NCBI GenBank assembly: GCA_029582265.1
Contig: CM055820.1
Coordinates: forward strand, 16,264,485-16,328,484
Source: Zoroaster sp. YZ-2022
Taxonomy: Eukaryota; Echinodermata; Asteroidea; Forcipulatida; Zoroasteridae
DNA: 64,000 nt
Direction: 5' to 3'
Position 1 is the stretch's first letter, and each line of letters opens with the position of its first letter. Positions 34,500-47,038 of this stretch are shown in pieces. The notes under the pieces are model-generated. The model searched no databases and was not told the origin of the DNA. It saw only the letters and a list, made by a program, of their open reading frames with translations. A program made the position numbers and the translations under genes.

Positions 34500-35071
34500 G
34501 TTCCAATTAATGCTGTGCCGGGTATCCATATACCCAGATACCCAACTATTTTTCGGTTCCAATTACCCGTAAACAACTTTTTAAAATTCTGACTGAACAT
34601 GTAAGCCACACTCTGATTTTTGGTGAAGAAAACTCAGATAAAGGCTTTAGAAGTAAGATTTGCAGACAGTCTTTCACACAAAGTCTCTGATTTTTGGTGA
34701 AGAAAACTCAGATAAAGGCTTTAGAAGTAAGATTTGCAGACAGTCTTTCACAGACTTGACGGCTTTTGTTTGATGTAGGCCTACCGGTATCTAGTTTGTT
34801 TTGAGTTGACTGCCGTCGTGCTAGTATCACAAGTTGGTATTTGAATTAATTTTGTATGTGTGTGGGGAATGGGGATGCTACGATATGCGGGAAATTTATT
34901 ATGACTCTAATAAAACAAGAGAAACTTGTGTTCGTATTGGTAATTTTATACATTCGGGAGTATTTCTGTGTTTTTACAAAATTGTTTATGGGTACCCGGG
35001 TATCCAAAGATTTTCAATTTCGGGTATCCCGTTCCCGAAATAACCGAAAACGCATAGCCTTAGTTCCAATT
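34500..35071. mobile_element. GGGTATC-family MITE, best-defined copy
   Basis: The element (34509-35062) begins AATGCTGTGCCGGGTATCC and ends CGAAAACGCATAGCCTTA. It is flanked by a 9-base direct repeat GTTCCAATT (34500-34508, 35063-35071). Inside, a 74-base unit starting CTCTGATTTTTGGTGAAG is tandemly duplicated (34611 and 34685). Imperfect AGGCTRTGC ends and an 8-9-base duplication suggest hAT or a related superfamily. Confidence 0.75.
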
Positions 35072-35381
35072 TCTGACTGACATCGATCGAAATCTGGGTA
35101 TGCCTAGTAATAATTTTTGTTGCCATTTTATATAATATTGGTTTTGTTGGCAAAGCAGTTCACTTTGAGTGGGAGGTATGTATGCTAACTTTTGTACATC
35201 AAGATATTTAGTTTACAAACAACTTGGGAATGGTTTATTATTATTATTATTTCTGGTTTATTAAAACATTGCACTTGTAGCCAAAGGCTAAATTGAGGCA
35301 AAGTATACAATTAACCACACTCAACAAATACTAAATACATAATAAAACATTAAAAATACATGCACAAAATAGGACACAAAA

Positions 35382-36702
35382 CTAATTACCATTCAAAATA
35401 TTGACAAAATAAGGGATAGGACTATTTTTAAACCGATTAGTCTTACACTTAAATTGAGTTAATTTGTTAGCATGTCTAAGCTGATATTGCACAGTAGTAT
35501 GTCTTTGTTGTGGCAACCAATCTCCAAATAAATCAGAGTTTTGCAATGAAGTAGCAAACTTCAGGCATAAATCCTTTCTCCGATTTTGCAAGGATACAAT
35601 ATTACATTTAGAAAGAGACGAATGATAATCACCATAATCTTTACCCAATATAATTTTAAGGGTTCGTTTCTGAATGGATTCTAATTTATCATTCTGAGCT
35701 TTAGTTAAACCTGCATTCCATGCTTGAGTTGCATATTCAGTTAAAGGCCGGATGTAACCTTTGTATACAGTTAACAAATCTGGTAGAGATAAGTTAAATT
35801 TTTTCAACAGTTTCAGCATGTATATCTTACTATTGGCCTTACGATAAATATGATCTATGTGTTTATCCCATTTAAGGTTAGAACTAATCCAGATTCCAAG
35901 AATTTTACATAATCCACCACCTCAAGAGCAGAACCCATGATAAAAGGGCTCATACTGGGAACATTTTTCATAAAGCACACATTCATATTGGCACATTTAG
36001 ATGAGTTAATGTTCATGTTATTTTGTTGTGCCCAGTCACCAAATACATCCAAAGAATCCTGAATGATTGTTCGTTCATTGTTAAAATGGTTCTGTACAAT
36101 AGTCATATCATCTACATATTTCAGACAAAGAACTTTACCATTATTGACCATATCATTACACGGACTTAATGCATCATTAAACTTTGCAAGGAAACCCAAT
36201 GGACCAAATTTCGTTCCTGTGGTACACCACCGTTAAGAATTTTAAAATTGGACAACAAATTTTTGTACCTGACACATTGAGATCTTTCGGACAAAAAACT
36301 ACATATCCAAGGAATTATAGAAGGACGCGTTCCTAGACGAATCAAGTCCTTTACAAGAATGTTATGGTCAATATGATCAAAAGCCTTACTAAAATCTGTA
36401 ACCACTAGACTACTATGACTCTTAGATAACTCAGCATGGGAACATAAATTATCAATTAATTTGACAAGATAATGAGCTGTTGAAACCCCTTTCCTACTAC
36501 CAAACTGGTTTGGATCCAAATTAATGTGTATATCTGAGGTAATCCATTGAACAATAAAATGTTCTGAAATTTTTGCAAAATGGTCAGTTAAGGACACAGG
36601 TCGAAGGTTATTCCAAGAAGGGGGAAAACTTTTTGGCAAGGGAATAACAATAGCCTTTTTCCACTGATTTGGAACCAAACCTTCCTGATACGATGAATTC
36701 AA
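35382..36702 (-). pseudogene. LINE reverse transcriptase in three frames
   Basis: Reverse transcriptase motifs are LVPNQWKKAIVIPLPK, TDFSKAFDHIDH (motif A), NGGVPQ (motif B, at a frameshift near 36220) and YVDDMTIV (catalytic, about 36105). A third shift near 35890 leads to the C-terminal part with YIRPLTEYATQAWN and LESIQKRTLKIIL. Each junction is explained by loss of one base in a short run. The protein would otherwise be complete. Confidence 0.87.
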
Positions 36703-36710
36703 AATGTTAG

Positions 36711-38510
36711 TCAGAGGTTTACACAGTTCGTAAGCAAATTCATGAATAAGAGAAACTGGGATACCATCGGGACCCCAGCCTTCCGAGACTTAATCTTCCT
36801 AAGTTGTTTGTAAACCTCCCAAACATGAACCGAAGAACAAGGTTCAGGAGATGGTAAATAAGCAGGAAGGCTAGTCAAATCAAGAGGACCCAAATCATCA
36901 GCAACTGAAGTAAAAATATCATTAATACTATTAGCAATGGCCAAATTATCATTAATGTCAACACCAGGCGGAGGAACAATTGAAAGTTCAGATGTAACAC
37001 CGGATGTCATTAGTTTAATTGTACGATACCATGCGGTTGGATTTTTAGTCTTTAACCTCTGTATACGGCCATGGTAATAATCTTTCTTTGCCAAAGCTAT
37101 GAGTCTGATAATTTTGTTTCTTACAGTTTTCCATCTCAAATTACCATGTGCAAATAAAGCTTGTCTACGTACAATCAAACTCTTTATTTCCGATGTCATC
37201 CATGGCATATCATTTACATGTAACTTAATGGTTATTATAGGAAAATACTCCTTAATCGCATTATTCAAAATACTGTAAAATACATCACATTTCTGCTGAG
37301 TGCCACCAGAAGAATAAACATCTAGCCATTCAAAACGAGTTATCCACTGACCAAATTCCCGAACCGCAGACTGCTTCAGCGGTCTAACTGTCCTCGAATG
37401 AGTGGTATTTAAAAACTTCTGAAAACTCTGCACGGGATTCCAATAAATGATATTGTGATCACTACGTCCCAATGGAGCCCTACTGACTGGAGGTTCATAA
37501 TAACAAGCTACGTTTGTAATGATTTTATCCAAAATCGCTAACTCTCGTGAGGGGCAATCAACCACTTGACAAAAATCACCCGTTATTAGTTGACCAACAT
37601 CAAGTTGGTTCATGTCACCAGCAATTACAATACCCGCATTTGGCCAGTCTAAAGTAATCTTATCTATTGTTTCCTGTAAGTGGCTAATCAAGAGTTCAGC
37701 ATTAGGATCATTGGGTGGCGAGTAAATTGCACAATAAAACAAATTAGAAATAGACCTTGGTAATACCGGAGGTCTCATCTTAACCCAAACCACTTCAAGT
37801 TGCTCTGGAATTGGTACATCATAGCTAACTGTATGGAGTGACTCATGTATATACAAAGCCACCCCACCACCACGGCGATTGGTTCTGGATTTAGCAAAAA
37901 GACAAAAATTCTCAACAGAGATTTGATTAATTAAGGTATCATTCCTAAACCAAGTTTCAGAAATACATGCAATATTGATATGATTATCATGCACAAATGA
38001 TCGAAATTCATCCATCTTATTAATCAATGAACGTGAATTAAACACCATTACAGAAGGCAAACAGAATGTTCGGGCAGTACAAATTTTGGGAATTTTAATT
38101 AAATTCTCAAAATTAACTGTCCGATTGTTCTTGGTGCTAATCCTGTTAACATCAGACTCGCGAACTGTTATATGACGGTATGTTCGTTTTCCAGCCCTAC
38201 GACCTCGACAATGTTTAAACTTCTTCAGCCATGCAATTTCTGAGATAGTTGATTCCGGAAGGGAGTAATTACCCCGTAAATCCAATAGCTCATTGCGGGA
38301 ATACCAACAATGTATATTTTGCGAAAAAACACACTGTTGTAAGCCCAAAGATTGTTGATGAAAAATTGTTGAAGTGCGATCCGCATAATAGCTGTCACCT
38401 AGAAAATAACAAGAAAATAACAGGGAAATAACATGTATGTCTAGGCCTCCATTGTTGAACAATTTTACAAACAGTAGTGAACTTTTGGCACATGATGACG
38501 TGACAGTCAC
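36711..38510 (-). pseudogene. LINE endonuclease domain (599-codon frame)
   Basis: The frame encodes an APE-like endonuclease that nicks target DNA for target-primed reverse transcription. Visible motifs in order are VFNSRSLINKMDEF, ISETWF, GGGVALYI, GDMNQLD and SDHNIIYW. A basic region (CRGRRAGKRTYRHI) precedes the nuclease, as in CR1-like proteins. The frame ends in RKIKSRKAGVP, where one G appears missing near 36775 relative to the next frame, which carries the reverse transcriptase. Confidence 0.88.
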
Positions 38511-38530
38511 AGAGCCTCTTCCTGCAGTTT

Positions 38531-38796
38531 GGTTAAACCATGGTTAAACCCCGGTCATTTACGGTATTAAACGAAACCCCACCTTTTCCGTCTTGTGCAA
38601 CGTAACCTGGGCCAATCAGAGGCAACTGTACTCGCGGTCTTTAGAAATCCTGGAAAATGCAGGCATTTTTTCCTGAATAGTGATTCAGGACAACGTCCTT
38701 GAAAATTACAAGCAACAACGGGAAATGTTATAAAATGATTTGTTAGAGCACCAAAAGACATTATATCGTAATTTGTAGCTTTGTATGGGGAAATGA
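38531..38796. other. Nothing recognised
   Basis: Short stretch between the LINE and the foldback, no supported feature. Confidence 0.45.
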
Positions 38797-39049
38797 TAAG
38801 TAAAGACTGTTTGCGGTGACACCATGTGAAATTCTCAACTGAGTATTAATAAGTTCTGGAAAGAACTGGTGGTTACAACTCGAGGTTTCGATCAGTATGC
38901 TCTTATCGTGTCCTGAAGACGATCAGAGTATACTGAGCATACTGATCGAAACGTCGAATTGTAACCTCCCGTTCTTTTTAGAACTAATTCCAACTATTAG
39001 TACTCAATTGAGAATTTCACACGGTGTCACCGCAAACAGTCGTTACTTA
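38797..39049. mobile_element. Foldback MITE, ~250 bp
   Basis: AAGTAAAGACTGTTTGCGG and CCGCAAACAGTCGTTACTT form the outer ends. Imperfect pairing continues through GAAATTCTCAA and TCGATCAGTATGCTC to the middle (GACGATCAGAGTATAC). Confidence 0.75.
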
Positions 39050-39989
39050 CACTAATACTTAATGAAGACGACAATTGGTATTGATGTATGTCAAAATGAT
39101 ATAACATCGTCTAGAAACCATTCTAAAGATTCAGCTCAATATCGAATGGCACGTTTCAGAAGAGGCTGGGAACACTTTATTAACAGGGGAAGGTTTCTTT
39201 ACCACTTTGAAAAGTCTCCAAAATGGCAGTTTATTTCTGTTTTTGTTTGTATTTTTTTCTCTCATTTACTTTGTTTTAATGTTTGATGCCGTGGGGTCTT
39301 TGTTAGTTAGTTAGTTTTTGTTTGTTTGTTTGTTTGTGTTTTGTATATTAAATGCAACGTATGTTTTGATATCGTCCCTAATTTTACACCCAAGCTTTTG
39401 TAAAAAATATTCGCTACTAGTATTTTGTGGGTTCTGGTAATTTCTTTGTGCACCTTGCCTTCAAATAAAATCGTTAACGTTGTAGCTTTTCTCTTTTCTG
39501 CATATAATAAATCTTCAGTGCTTAGAAACACGATACATTTACAGTCGGCAAACCCATAGCTCTAGCTTTGCCGACTGAAAATTTATTCTGGACTAACCCT
39601 TTTGCTAGTACCTTTGAAGCTTCATTTGCCGACTGAGGCTCTAAATGCCGACTGAGAAAAATTATTGGGGGTGTCACTTACCCCCCCCCCCCTCCCCACG
39701 GCTCTGATCTCAATCAAATTCTAATAACCATCCATCCAGGAAAATCCTGTTTTCTTCCACAGAATAACATTTCTATGAATTATTAAACAAACATACAAAA
39801 AACACATAAAATAGATCACTCAATCTGCACCCTCAAATATCCTGGAAAAATCCTGTTTTTGTCAGTACCCAGGAATTCTGGAAATCACTTGTTCACCTGT
39901 TTTTTCTCTCTATTGGACTTCCGTTGCCTATGTACGAACCGAGCCAAACAAATTGTTTTTCGCTCAACATTTGCGGCTCTCCCTATTGT
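39050..39989. other. Nothing recognised; short GCCGACTGA repeats
   Basis: GCCGACTGA or its complement occurs four times at 39543-39655. No gene seen. Confidence 0.45.
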
Positions 39990-40390
39990 GTGTTGGGGGT
40001 TGGGGTGAATAGTTTTATAAAACTTAAAACCTTTCCTGATCTAAGGTAAGGTACTCAAAATTATTGACAATTGAAGACGGGCGCTTTACTCTAGAACATC
40101 TTAAGTCTACCCGGTATATGGACCCTCATAACACAACATTGAGGTAAGGCAAAATCTTACGTCAGGGAAGGAAGATTTGCGGCGCCCCCTGTTCTATAAT
40201 TATGTGTAATTGGGGGTGGGGATGAATGGTTTTAAAACTTACAACCTTTCCAGATCAAAACTATATACAAATCGGGTAAGGTACTAAAAAAAAAATTACA
40301 ATTGAACACGGGCCTTTACTCAGAACAGCTTAAATCTACCCGGTATAATTAACCCTCATAACGCAACAGGGAAGGCAAAATCTCATGTCG
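39990..40390. repeat. ~210-bp tandem duplication, diverged
   Basis: Two units (about 39990-40175 and 40205-40390) share GGGGTTGGGGTGAATRGTTT, GGTAAGGTACT, CTACCCGGTATA and AACCCTCATAACRCAAC in order. Confidence 0.7.
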
Positions 40391-41958
40391 GCACCTTTCT
40401 TACGTCTAGTGCTGACACCGAACTAATGGATGTGAAAGCGAGTACTCACGAAGTCATGAAAAGGTGATCGTAAAAAACATAAAATAGATGTCAATAAATT
40501 GAAATACAAATTGATATGATGAAAATAACGTCATAATGTTTACTGCCTGAGGACAGCGGTTGACGGACACCCTAGGTGTTTTTTTCCCGGGACACATCCT
40601 TTTTGACAAAATAACAAAGACAAATCTCGTGGATAAGTTTGGTTCGGGCACATGCATGCCCGTTCGCTGTTGCGAGTTTGACATGGATATTGAGATAGGC
40701 AGACTTCAAGATGGCCGTTATTTCTGATGGCCGGCTTTCAAGCTGCAGGATTTCCCTTGTGGCCTGCGTCTCCTTTCCAAGAAAATGTCCCAGTAACAGG
40801 GACAACTTGATTGTGGGGCTGACAGGTATCATGTAATAATATCATCTAAAGAAATGTGACGAAATTAAAACGCTGCCCATGTGTATAAGGGGGGGAGTGC
40901 GTCTGGCAGTAGGGTGATTTTTTTTAGCAGTGACATCAGATCTGATTTCCTTGCTTACTCAGCTGGGGATGCGCAAACCTGTTGCCAAATTTTTATCTAC
41001 TAGACTAGTGCATGTCTGATCTATAATCACCATGGGTAACGCTATTTGCAATGATAAAAATAAGTAAGATTTCTTCACAATATAACCAGGCCAGACAAGC
41101 AGACTGTTTGTTTACCTTTTATTTTTGTTTTTCCTCGAAAAGAAATCCTTGAACTAATCACACCCCACGGGTTCCTAAATACCCTCGTACCTGTGCTCAA
41201 CAGAGCAACTACCCCTGGCGGGCCTTTTGGGATTACTAGCCGGCCTTATCTCTTGAGTGCAACGTGCCTACTTGCCTGATAAAGCCCGGAAATACAACCG
41301 ACAATGATGGCTCCCTGATTCGGAAACTGCAAGGAACCGGCGTCTGTAAAGTTGAAAGATCGTGCACGTGTCACCTTGCAAGATTTTTGTTCCTGTAAAA
41401 CGATCGTTCACTTAGCTTAAATTTGACTAGATCCTGTTAATAAATGTCAGATCTTAAGCCCAGATCACGATCCAGAAGACCCTGAAAACACATCTGCCAG
41501 GATCGACAAAAAAAAAATATTTGGGGATAATGGCGATTGCCATCCTCCCTCTAAAAAGTTATACCCCGATCTGGTATCTTCTAAGCTAAGTAATATTTTG
41601 GCCAATCACAAAATTATTATGAATGAATTGAAGGTTCCATAAATTACTACACTAACACACCTCTGCAAAAAAACAAAAATCCAGTCAATTGGTCTGTTGG
41701 CGCATTAATACCTGCGTGTTAGGCCAACAAAAAAAGTCTCCAGTTTCTGGTCATAGGTCGGCTTCAAAATACGGTGATATGTTTTTTGTTTTTTGTTGCT
41801 TACCAGTGATACATTGTAGCACACGCGTTGCTAGAAGCAGACCAAATTTACCATACACAGAAAGTATGGTGACAGAGAGGCCTTACAAACTGGGCAAACG
41901 TTCATACCCCTATGTGAAAAAGTTAGTACTGGGCCTACTGGGACGGTTAATCGGTTAA
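40391..41958. other. 1.5-kb stretch without recognised features
   Basis: No exon with EGF, Ig, fibronectin or kinase pattern and no clear mobile element were found, although the next Tie exons might be expected downstream of EGF2. Confidence 0.5.
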
Positions 41959-42185
41959 CAGGCGACTCGGGCGGGATTTGAACCCACGACCTCCTGCTTA
42001 CTAGTGCAGACATCTTAACCTCTCAACCACCGAGCTTGCCCGATGACGATAATTGGCTGGCTAGAATCCTATATTTATAGGTTGGTGAAATTCTTGCGTC
42101 GGGAGATAAACAATTGATTAAATTTTTGCCCTACACCGACGTGTGTATAGCACTGTATACTCAGTGCTTTCCGAGTGTCTGTAGA
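41959..42185 (-). repeat. tRNA-derived SINE (same family as 6382-6655)
   Basis: On the minus strand it has GCTCGGTGGTTGAGAGG, the B-box-like GGTTCAAATCC, GAGTCGCC, and the body ends CAGACACTCGGAAAGCACTG, GAGTATACAGTGC. Confidence 0.75.
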
Positions 42186-42251
42186 AAAAAATTGGACATC
42201 GTTTCATAGCAGAAAACAACTAAAAAACCAACGTGTATCCAATGCATCCAT

Positions 42252-42777
42252 ACTCAAGTTCTGGTGTTGCCAGCAGCAGGGTGTGGGTTCGAGCCCCGGT
42301 CGTGACACTTGTATCCTTGAGCAAGGTACTTAACCATAATTGCTTCGTCCTTCGGATGGGACGTAAAGCCGTAGGTCCCGTGTGTTGTATAATGCACGTA
42401 AAGTGGATTGTCGTGGCCGAGCGGTCTAGCGCACTGAACTCAAGTTCTGGTGTTGCCAGCAGCAGAGTGTGTCTCGAGCCCCAGCCATGACACCTGTGTC
42501 CTTGAGCAAGACACTTAACCATATAATTGCTTCTCTTCCACCCAGGGGTTAAATGGGTACCTGTGAAAGGCAGAGATGGTTTGCTCTCTATGCGCTAGAA
42601 ATGGCAGCAATTGAGCTGTATACTCCCCAGGGAGCTGAGATGGTTTCAGGAATGATTTATGAGCCTTATGAGCCTTATGAGCAGGGATAATAATATAATG
42701 CGCCTTGAGCGCCACTTAGTTGGTGGATACGTGCGCTATATAAATCTATACATTATTATTATTATTATTATTATTAT
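42252..42777 (+). repeat. Dimeric tRNA-Leu-derived SINE, second copy
   Basis: It has the same head-linker-head-body order as 20536-21076. The first head is 5'-truncated (starts ACTCAAGTTCTGG). The second starts GGCCGAGCGGTCTAGCGC at 42416. The tail ends GCGCTATATAAATCTATAC with (ATT)n to 42777. Confidence 0.85.
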
Positions 42778-43081
42778 CAAATCAAAGTTTCAACTTGAAA
42801 ATAGTGAAAAGGCATTCGAAACTATTTCACTAGCTTTTTTTTTTTTTTAATTTAGATTTGTTTTTATGAACCTGCTCAAAAGAGCACCCCAGAAAACAAG
42901 CAAATATCCCAAGGGGATAATTAAAGTTAGTTTTTATCCAACCAAATCCACAGTAAATACTTTAAACATTAATAAAATAAAAATACAAGCTACATGTACA
43001 GGGCCATGTCTTTCCCACTAAAAAGTGATGAGAAACATGGTCATTAGCATCACGCTGTAATCATTCTTGCCGCACACTGAA
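42778..43081. other. Nothing recognised
   Basis: AT-rich sequence that may be the 3' untranslated part of the adjacent LINE fragment. Confidence 0.4.
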
Positions 43082-43330
43082 CTACTTCAAGATTTTGTTG
43101 ATCCAGCATTTGAACTGCTGGATGCCTTGGTCACTGTTGTGATGGGCTGTAGATGAGGGGCGATTGTTCCACGTCCTAACAGATTCAGGGAGGAAGGCTT
43201 TGTCAAAACTTGCTAAGGTCCTTGCTGAAATCATAGCACCTAGCTGAGTCAAATATTTCAGAGGGATTTTTGATACCGTGGTCATCTGAACAACACTCAA
43301 ATCAACCAAGATTTCAAGACTCCCTAGATT
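43082..43330 (-). pseudogene. LINE C-terminal fragment
   Basis: The minus strand reads FDKAFLPESVRTWNNRPSS and ends KCWINKILK-stop. The F-x-P-x-x-x-R-x-W-N-x-x-P pattern is the usual C-terminal tail of CR1/L2-like proteins. Nothing upstream is preserved. Confidence 0.55.
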
Positions 43331-43524
43331 TCAAGAAATATATTTCATAAAAATTAGCCAATGAAAGTTTCATCGTAATACAGTGTTTTTGAGAACAATT
43401 TCGTGTTTTTGGTTATTTCGGGAACCGGATACCCAAAATTGGAAATCTTCGGATACCCAGGTACCCGTAAACAATATGTGCGCGCTACAATGGATATGGA
43501 TATGGATATGTGCGCGCTACAAAT

Positions 43525-43690
<166 letters not shown>

Positions 43691-43771
43691 TCGCGTTAGC
43701 ACAGCATGAAAAGAAAGATCTTGTTTTCCTTTCTGCCGGTTACACCTCGAGTCAAGCTACGTCCCGTAGCC

Positions 43772-45334
43772 TTAGATCTCGAGTGTCTTTCGCAGAATCC
43801 TTGCTGTCCCTAAGAGTGCCGCCTTCTGTAGTAATTCTACTCTAACAGATGTTCCTATCTCCTTGAGATGTTTCTCCAACGCCTTCGGGATTGTACCCAG
43901 TGCTCCCACTACCACAGGAATAACCTTGACCTTGACTTGCCACAGCTTGCGGAGTTCTCTCGCTAAATCCTGGTATTTCTGTACCTTCTCCTTCTCCTTC
44001 GAAGCTACTCTACTATCACCCGGCACAGCTATATCAATAAGATGACACATCTTTGCATGCTTATCCAAGACAACAACATCCGGCCGTCTATGTTGTATAA
44101 CATGATCTGTCTGGATGTTGAAGTCCCAGAGAATCTTGACATGATCCGTTTCTTCAACCTTTTCCGGCACATGGTCGTACCACTTCGATTGCACCTTGAC
44201 TCCGTACTTCTTACACAGATCCCAATGGATCACCTTGGCCAACTTGTCGTGTCTGCCTTTGTACTCTGTCTGAGCATGCACTCTGCATTCGCTGACAATG
44301 TGAAATACAGTCTCCTCCGCCGCATTGCACATTCTGCACATAGAAGAGACATCTGACTTCTCGATCCTTGCCTTCATCACATTCGTCGGCAGAGACTGGT
44401 CTTGCGCTGCAGTAATCAGACCCTCAGTTTCTTTCTTTAGTTCTCCTCTCCTCAACCATTCCCAAGTCTTGCTACTTGCCACTTCTTCAGTACATCTCAG
44501 GAATCGGCCGTGAAGTGGTTTTTCCTGCCAATCTCGTGTTCTTTCTTCTCTTCTTTGATTCTTATACTCCTTTGGACCTAATTCGTCTGCCTTCATGTAT
44601 TTCTGCGCAACCTTCAACAACTTTTCCCGAGTGCTTCTTACATGACACTGCAAGCTCCTTCTCTCGATGTTAACACTGTCTGATACACTAAGTAACCCTC
44701 TTCCGCCCTCTGACCTCGGTAGATAGAGTCTGCTGACATTCGACCGTGGATGTAACATACCGTATATCGTCATCACTTTCCTCGTTTTCCTGTCAGCAAC
44801 ATCTAGATCTGCCTTAGTCCACTCGACAATTCCCGCACTGTATCTCATTAGTGACACAGCCCAAGTGTTGATCGCCTTTATCATATTCCCTCCATTCAGC
44901 TTGGACTTCAAACACTTCTTCACTCGTCTTATATACTCTTTCTTAAGTCTCTCTTTCGATTCCTCGTGCAGTACATGATCTGCTTCAAGCACTCCAAGAT
45001 ACTTATAACTTTCTTCTTCACCCAACGCCCTCAATTGTGTGCCATCTGGTAAAGCAATTCCATCCGAATGTACCCTTTTACCCCTCTTCATGGTCATCGC
45101 AGCACATTTCTCCAGACCAAACTTCATGCCGATGTCATCGCTGAAGATCCGTACAGTCTGCACCAAGGAATCAATCTCTTTCTCGTTCTTCGCAAACAAC
45201 TTCAGGTCGTCCATGAAGAGAAGATGATTAATCTTGCATCCATCCTTCGTCATCTCGTATCCCGCACTAACCTTCCGCAAAATCATCGTCAAAGGGAACA
45301 GCGCCAAAACAAACAACAGTGGAGACAGAATCAC
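43772..45334 (-). pseudogene. Dong/R4 RT (catalytic half) and restriction-like endonuclease
   Basis: The 520-codon open frame starts just after RT motif B. The catalytic FMDD box is near residue 40. Residues about 330-350 form the CCHC zinc knuckle (C-x2-C-x7-H-x4-C). The endonuclease RPD...D signature follows near residue 390-408, then KYQDLARELRKLW and VVVGALG, typical for this clade. The endonuclease nicks target DNA to prime reverse transcription. About 80 bases of 3' UTR separate the stop from the TAA tract. Confidence 0.87.
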
Positions 45335-46072
45335 CCTGGAAAATACCTCGTCTGATGTTTACCTTACCAAGACATTCATCATTAGCCGTCAGATTTGTTC
45401 TCCATGTCTTCATGCTCTCACCTAGAAGACATTTCACCGCATCAGCTGCCCCTATCATATCCAAACATTCCATAATTCACGAGTGTGATACCATGTCGTA
45501 TGCCTTCTTGTAATCTATCCATGCCATGGCCAGATTAGTTTTCCTGTTCCTACAGTCCTTTAGCACCGTCTTATCAATGATGAGTTGGTCTTTCGTTCCT
45601 CTTGACCGCTTCTTGCAACCTTTCTGCTCATCTGGAAATAACTGCTGATCTTCTATGTGGCTATACAGATCTTCTGCAATGATACCGGTCAGAAGCTTAT
45701 ACATCATGGGTAGACATGTAATAGGTCGATAGTTACTTGCAACGTTACCCTTCTTAATGTCCTTCATGATGAGAACCGTTCTTGCTTCAGTCATCCACGT
45801 CGGAACGTTGCCACGCACTAAGCATTGTTGCAGCTGCTGGGCTATTCTTTCGTGAAGACTACTGAAGTTCTTTAGCCAGTATCCGTGCACTTGGTCTGGT
45901 CCCGGGGCTTTCCAATTCGGCACTTTCCTCAACTGTTTCTTCACCTTGCTCACATCAATCTGAAATCCCTCTTGTTGTTGTACATTCTTTAACTCGTCTT
46001 TCACGTCGGCTAACCATTCTGCTTGTCTGTTATGATCACCAGGCTGATCCCAAAGGCCACCCCAAAAATTCC
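45335..46072 (-). pseudogene. Dong/R4 RT N-terminal half
   Basis: The frame starts directly at the ATT tract (NFWGGLWDQPGDHNRQAEW) and includes WKAPGPDQVHGYWLK and ITCLPMMYKLLTGI, RT motifs ahead of the active site. A TGA stands at about 45478 in an otherwise continuous frame, and one base appears lost near 45335 after GIFQGDS. Confidence 0.85.
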
Positions 46073-46195
<123 letters not shown>

Positions 46196-46538
46196 TTATT
46201 ATAACACGCATAACCCGAATGTATAAAATTACCAGTACGAACACAAGTTCCAAACAAAAGCCGGCAAGTCTGTGAGAGGATGTTGGCAAAATGTTACTTC
46301 TAAAGCCTTCATCCTGGTTTCCTTCATTTTGTTAGCAAAAAATCAGACACTTCTATTTGTGTGGCTTAAAATATGTTCAGTCGGAATTTTAAAAAGTCAT
46401 TTACGGTTAATTGGTACCGAAAAATGGAACTGGGTAATGACATTTTTGGTCGGGTATCTGGATACCCGGATACCCGGCACAGCCTTACATAAAAAAAAAC
46501 TCATTCATGTTTTTATGTTTAATACAGAAAATTGCTAG

Positions 46539-47038
46539 NNNNNNNNNNNNNNNNNNNNNNNNNNNNNNNNNNNNNNNNNNNNNNNNNNNNNNNNNNNNNN
46601 NNNNNNNNNNNNNNNNNNNNNNNNNNNNNNNNNNNNNNNNNNNNNNNNNNNNNNNNNNNNNNNNNNNNNNNNNNNNNNNNNNNNNNNNNNNNNNNNNNNN
46701 NNNNNNNNNNNNNNNNNNNNNNNNNNNNNNNNNNNNNNNNNNNNNNNNNNNNNNNNNNNNNNNNNNNNNNNNNNNNNNNNNNNNNNNNNNNNNNNNNNNN
46801 NNNNNNNNNNNNNNNNNNNNNNNNNNNNNNNNNNNNNNNNNNNNNNNNNNNNNNNNNNNNNNNNNNNNNNNNNNNNNNNNNNNNNNNNNNNNNNNNNNNN
46901 NNNNNNNNNNNNNNNNNNNNNNNNNNNNNNNNNNNNNNNNNNNNNNNNNNNNNNNNNNNNNNNNNNNNNNNNNNNNNNNNNNNNNNNNNNNNNNNNNNNN
47001 NNNNNNNNNNNNNNNNNNNNNNNNNNNNNNNNNNNNNN
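46539..47038. other. Assembly gap of exactly 500 N
   Basis: A round-number run of N is a scaffolding placeholder of unknown true size. The inverted right arm starts at the next base. Confidence 0.99.

Larger units (their letters stand above)
35236..38530 (-). mobile_element. CR1/Rex1-like LINE, nearly full length
   Basis: The element runs on the minus strand from about 38530 to an AAT tail at 35237-35250. It has an apurinic-type endonuclease and a reverse transcriptase, interrupted by three apparent single-base deletions. It is antisense to the Tie-like gene and lies just beyond the EGF2 exon. Confidence 0.88.
43691..46072 (-). mobile_element. Dong/R4-type non-LTR element, 5'-truncated, inserted in (TAA)n
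   Basis: On the minus strand the 2.4-kb element carries a reverse transcriptase (DYKKAYDMVSHS, GIFQGDS, LLFMDDLKLFAK) and a C-terminal restriction-like endonuclease: zinc motif CRMCNAAEETVFHIVSEC, then RRPDVVVLD and, 14 residues on, the Asp of LIDIAVPGDSR. No N-terminal DNA-binding region is present, so it is 5'-truncated. One in-frame TGA lies at about 45478 and one frameshift at about 45335. It is bounded on both sides by pure ATT tracts. Confidence 0.85.

Noticed and set aside
39301..39345. GTTT/GTTA simple repeat as a telomere-like tract
   Set aside because: Short, irregular TTTG and TTAG runs without a telomeric unit.
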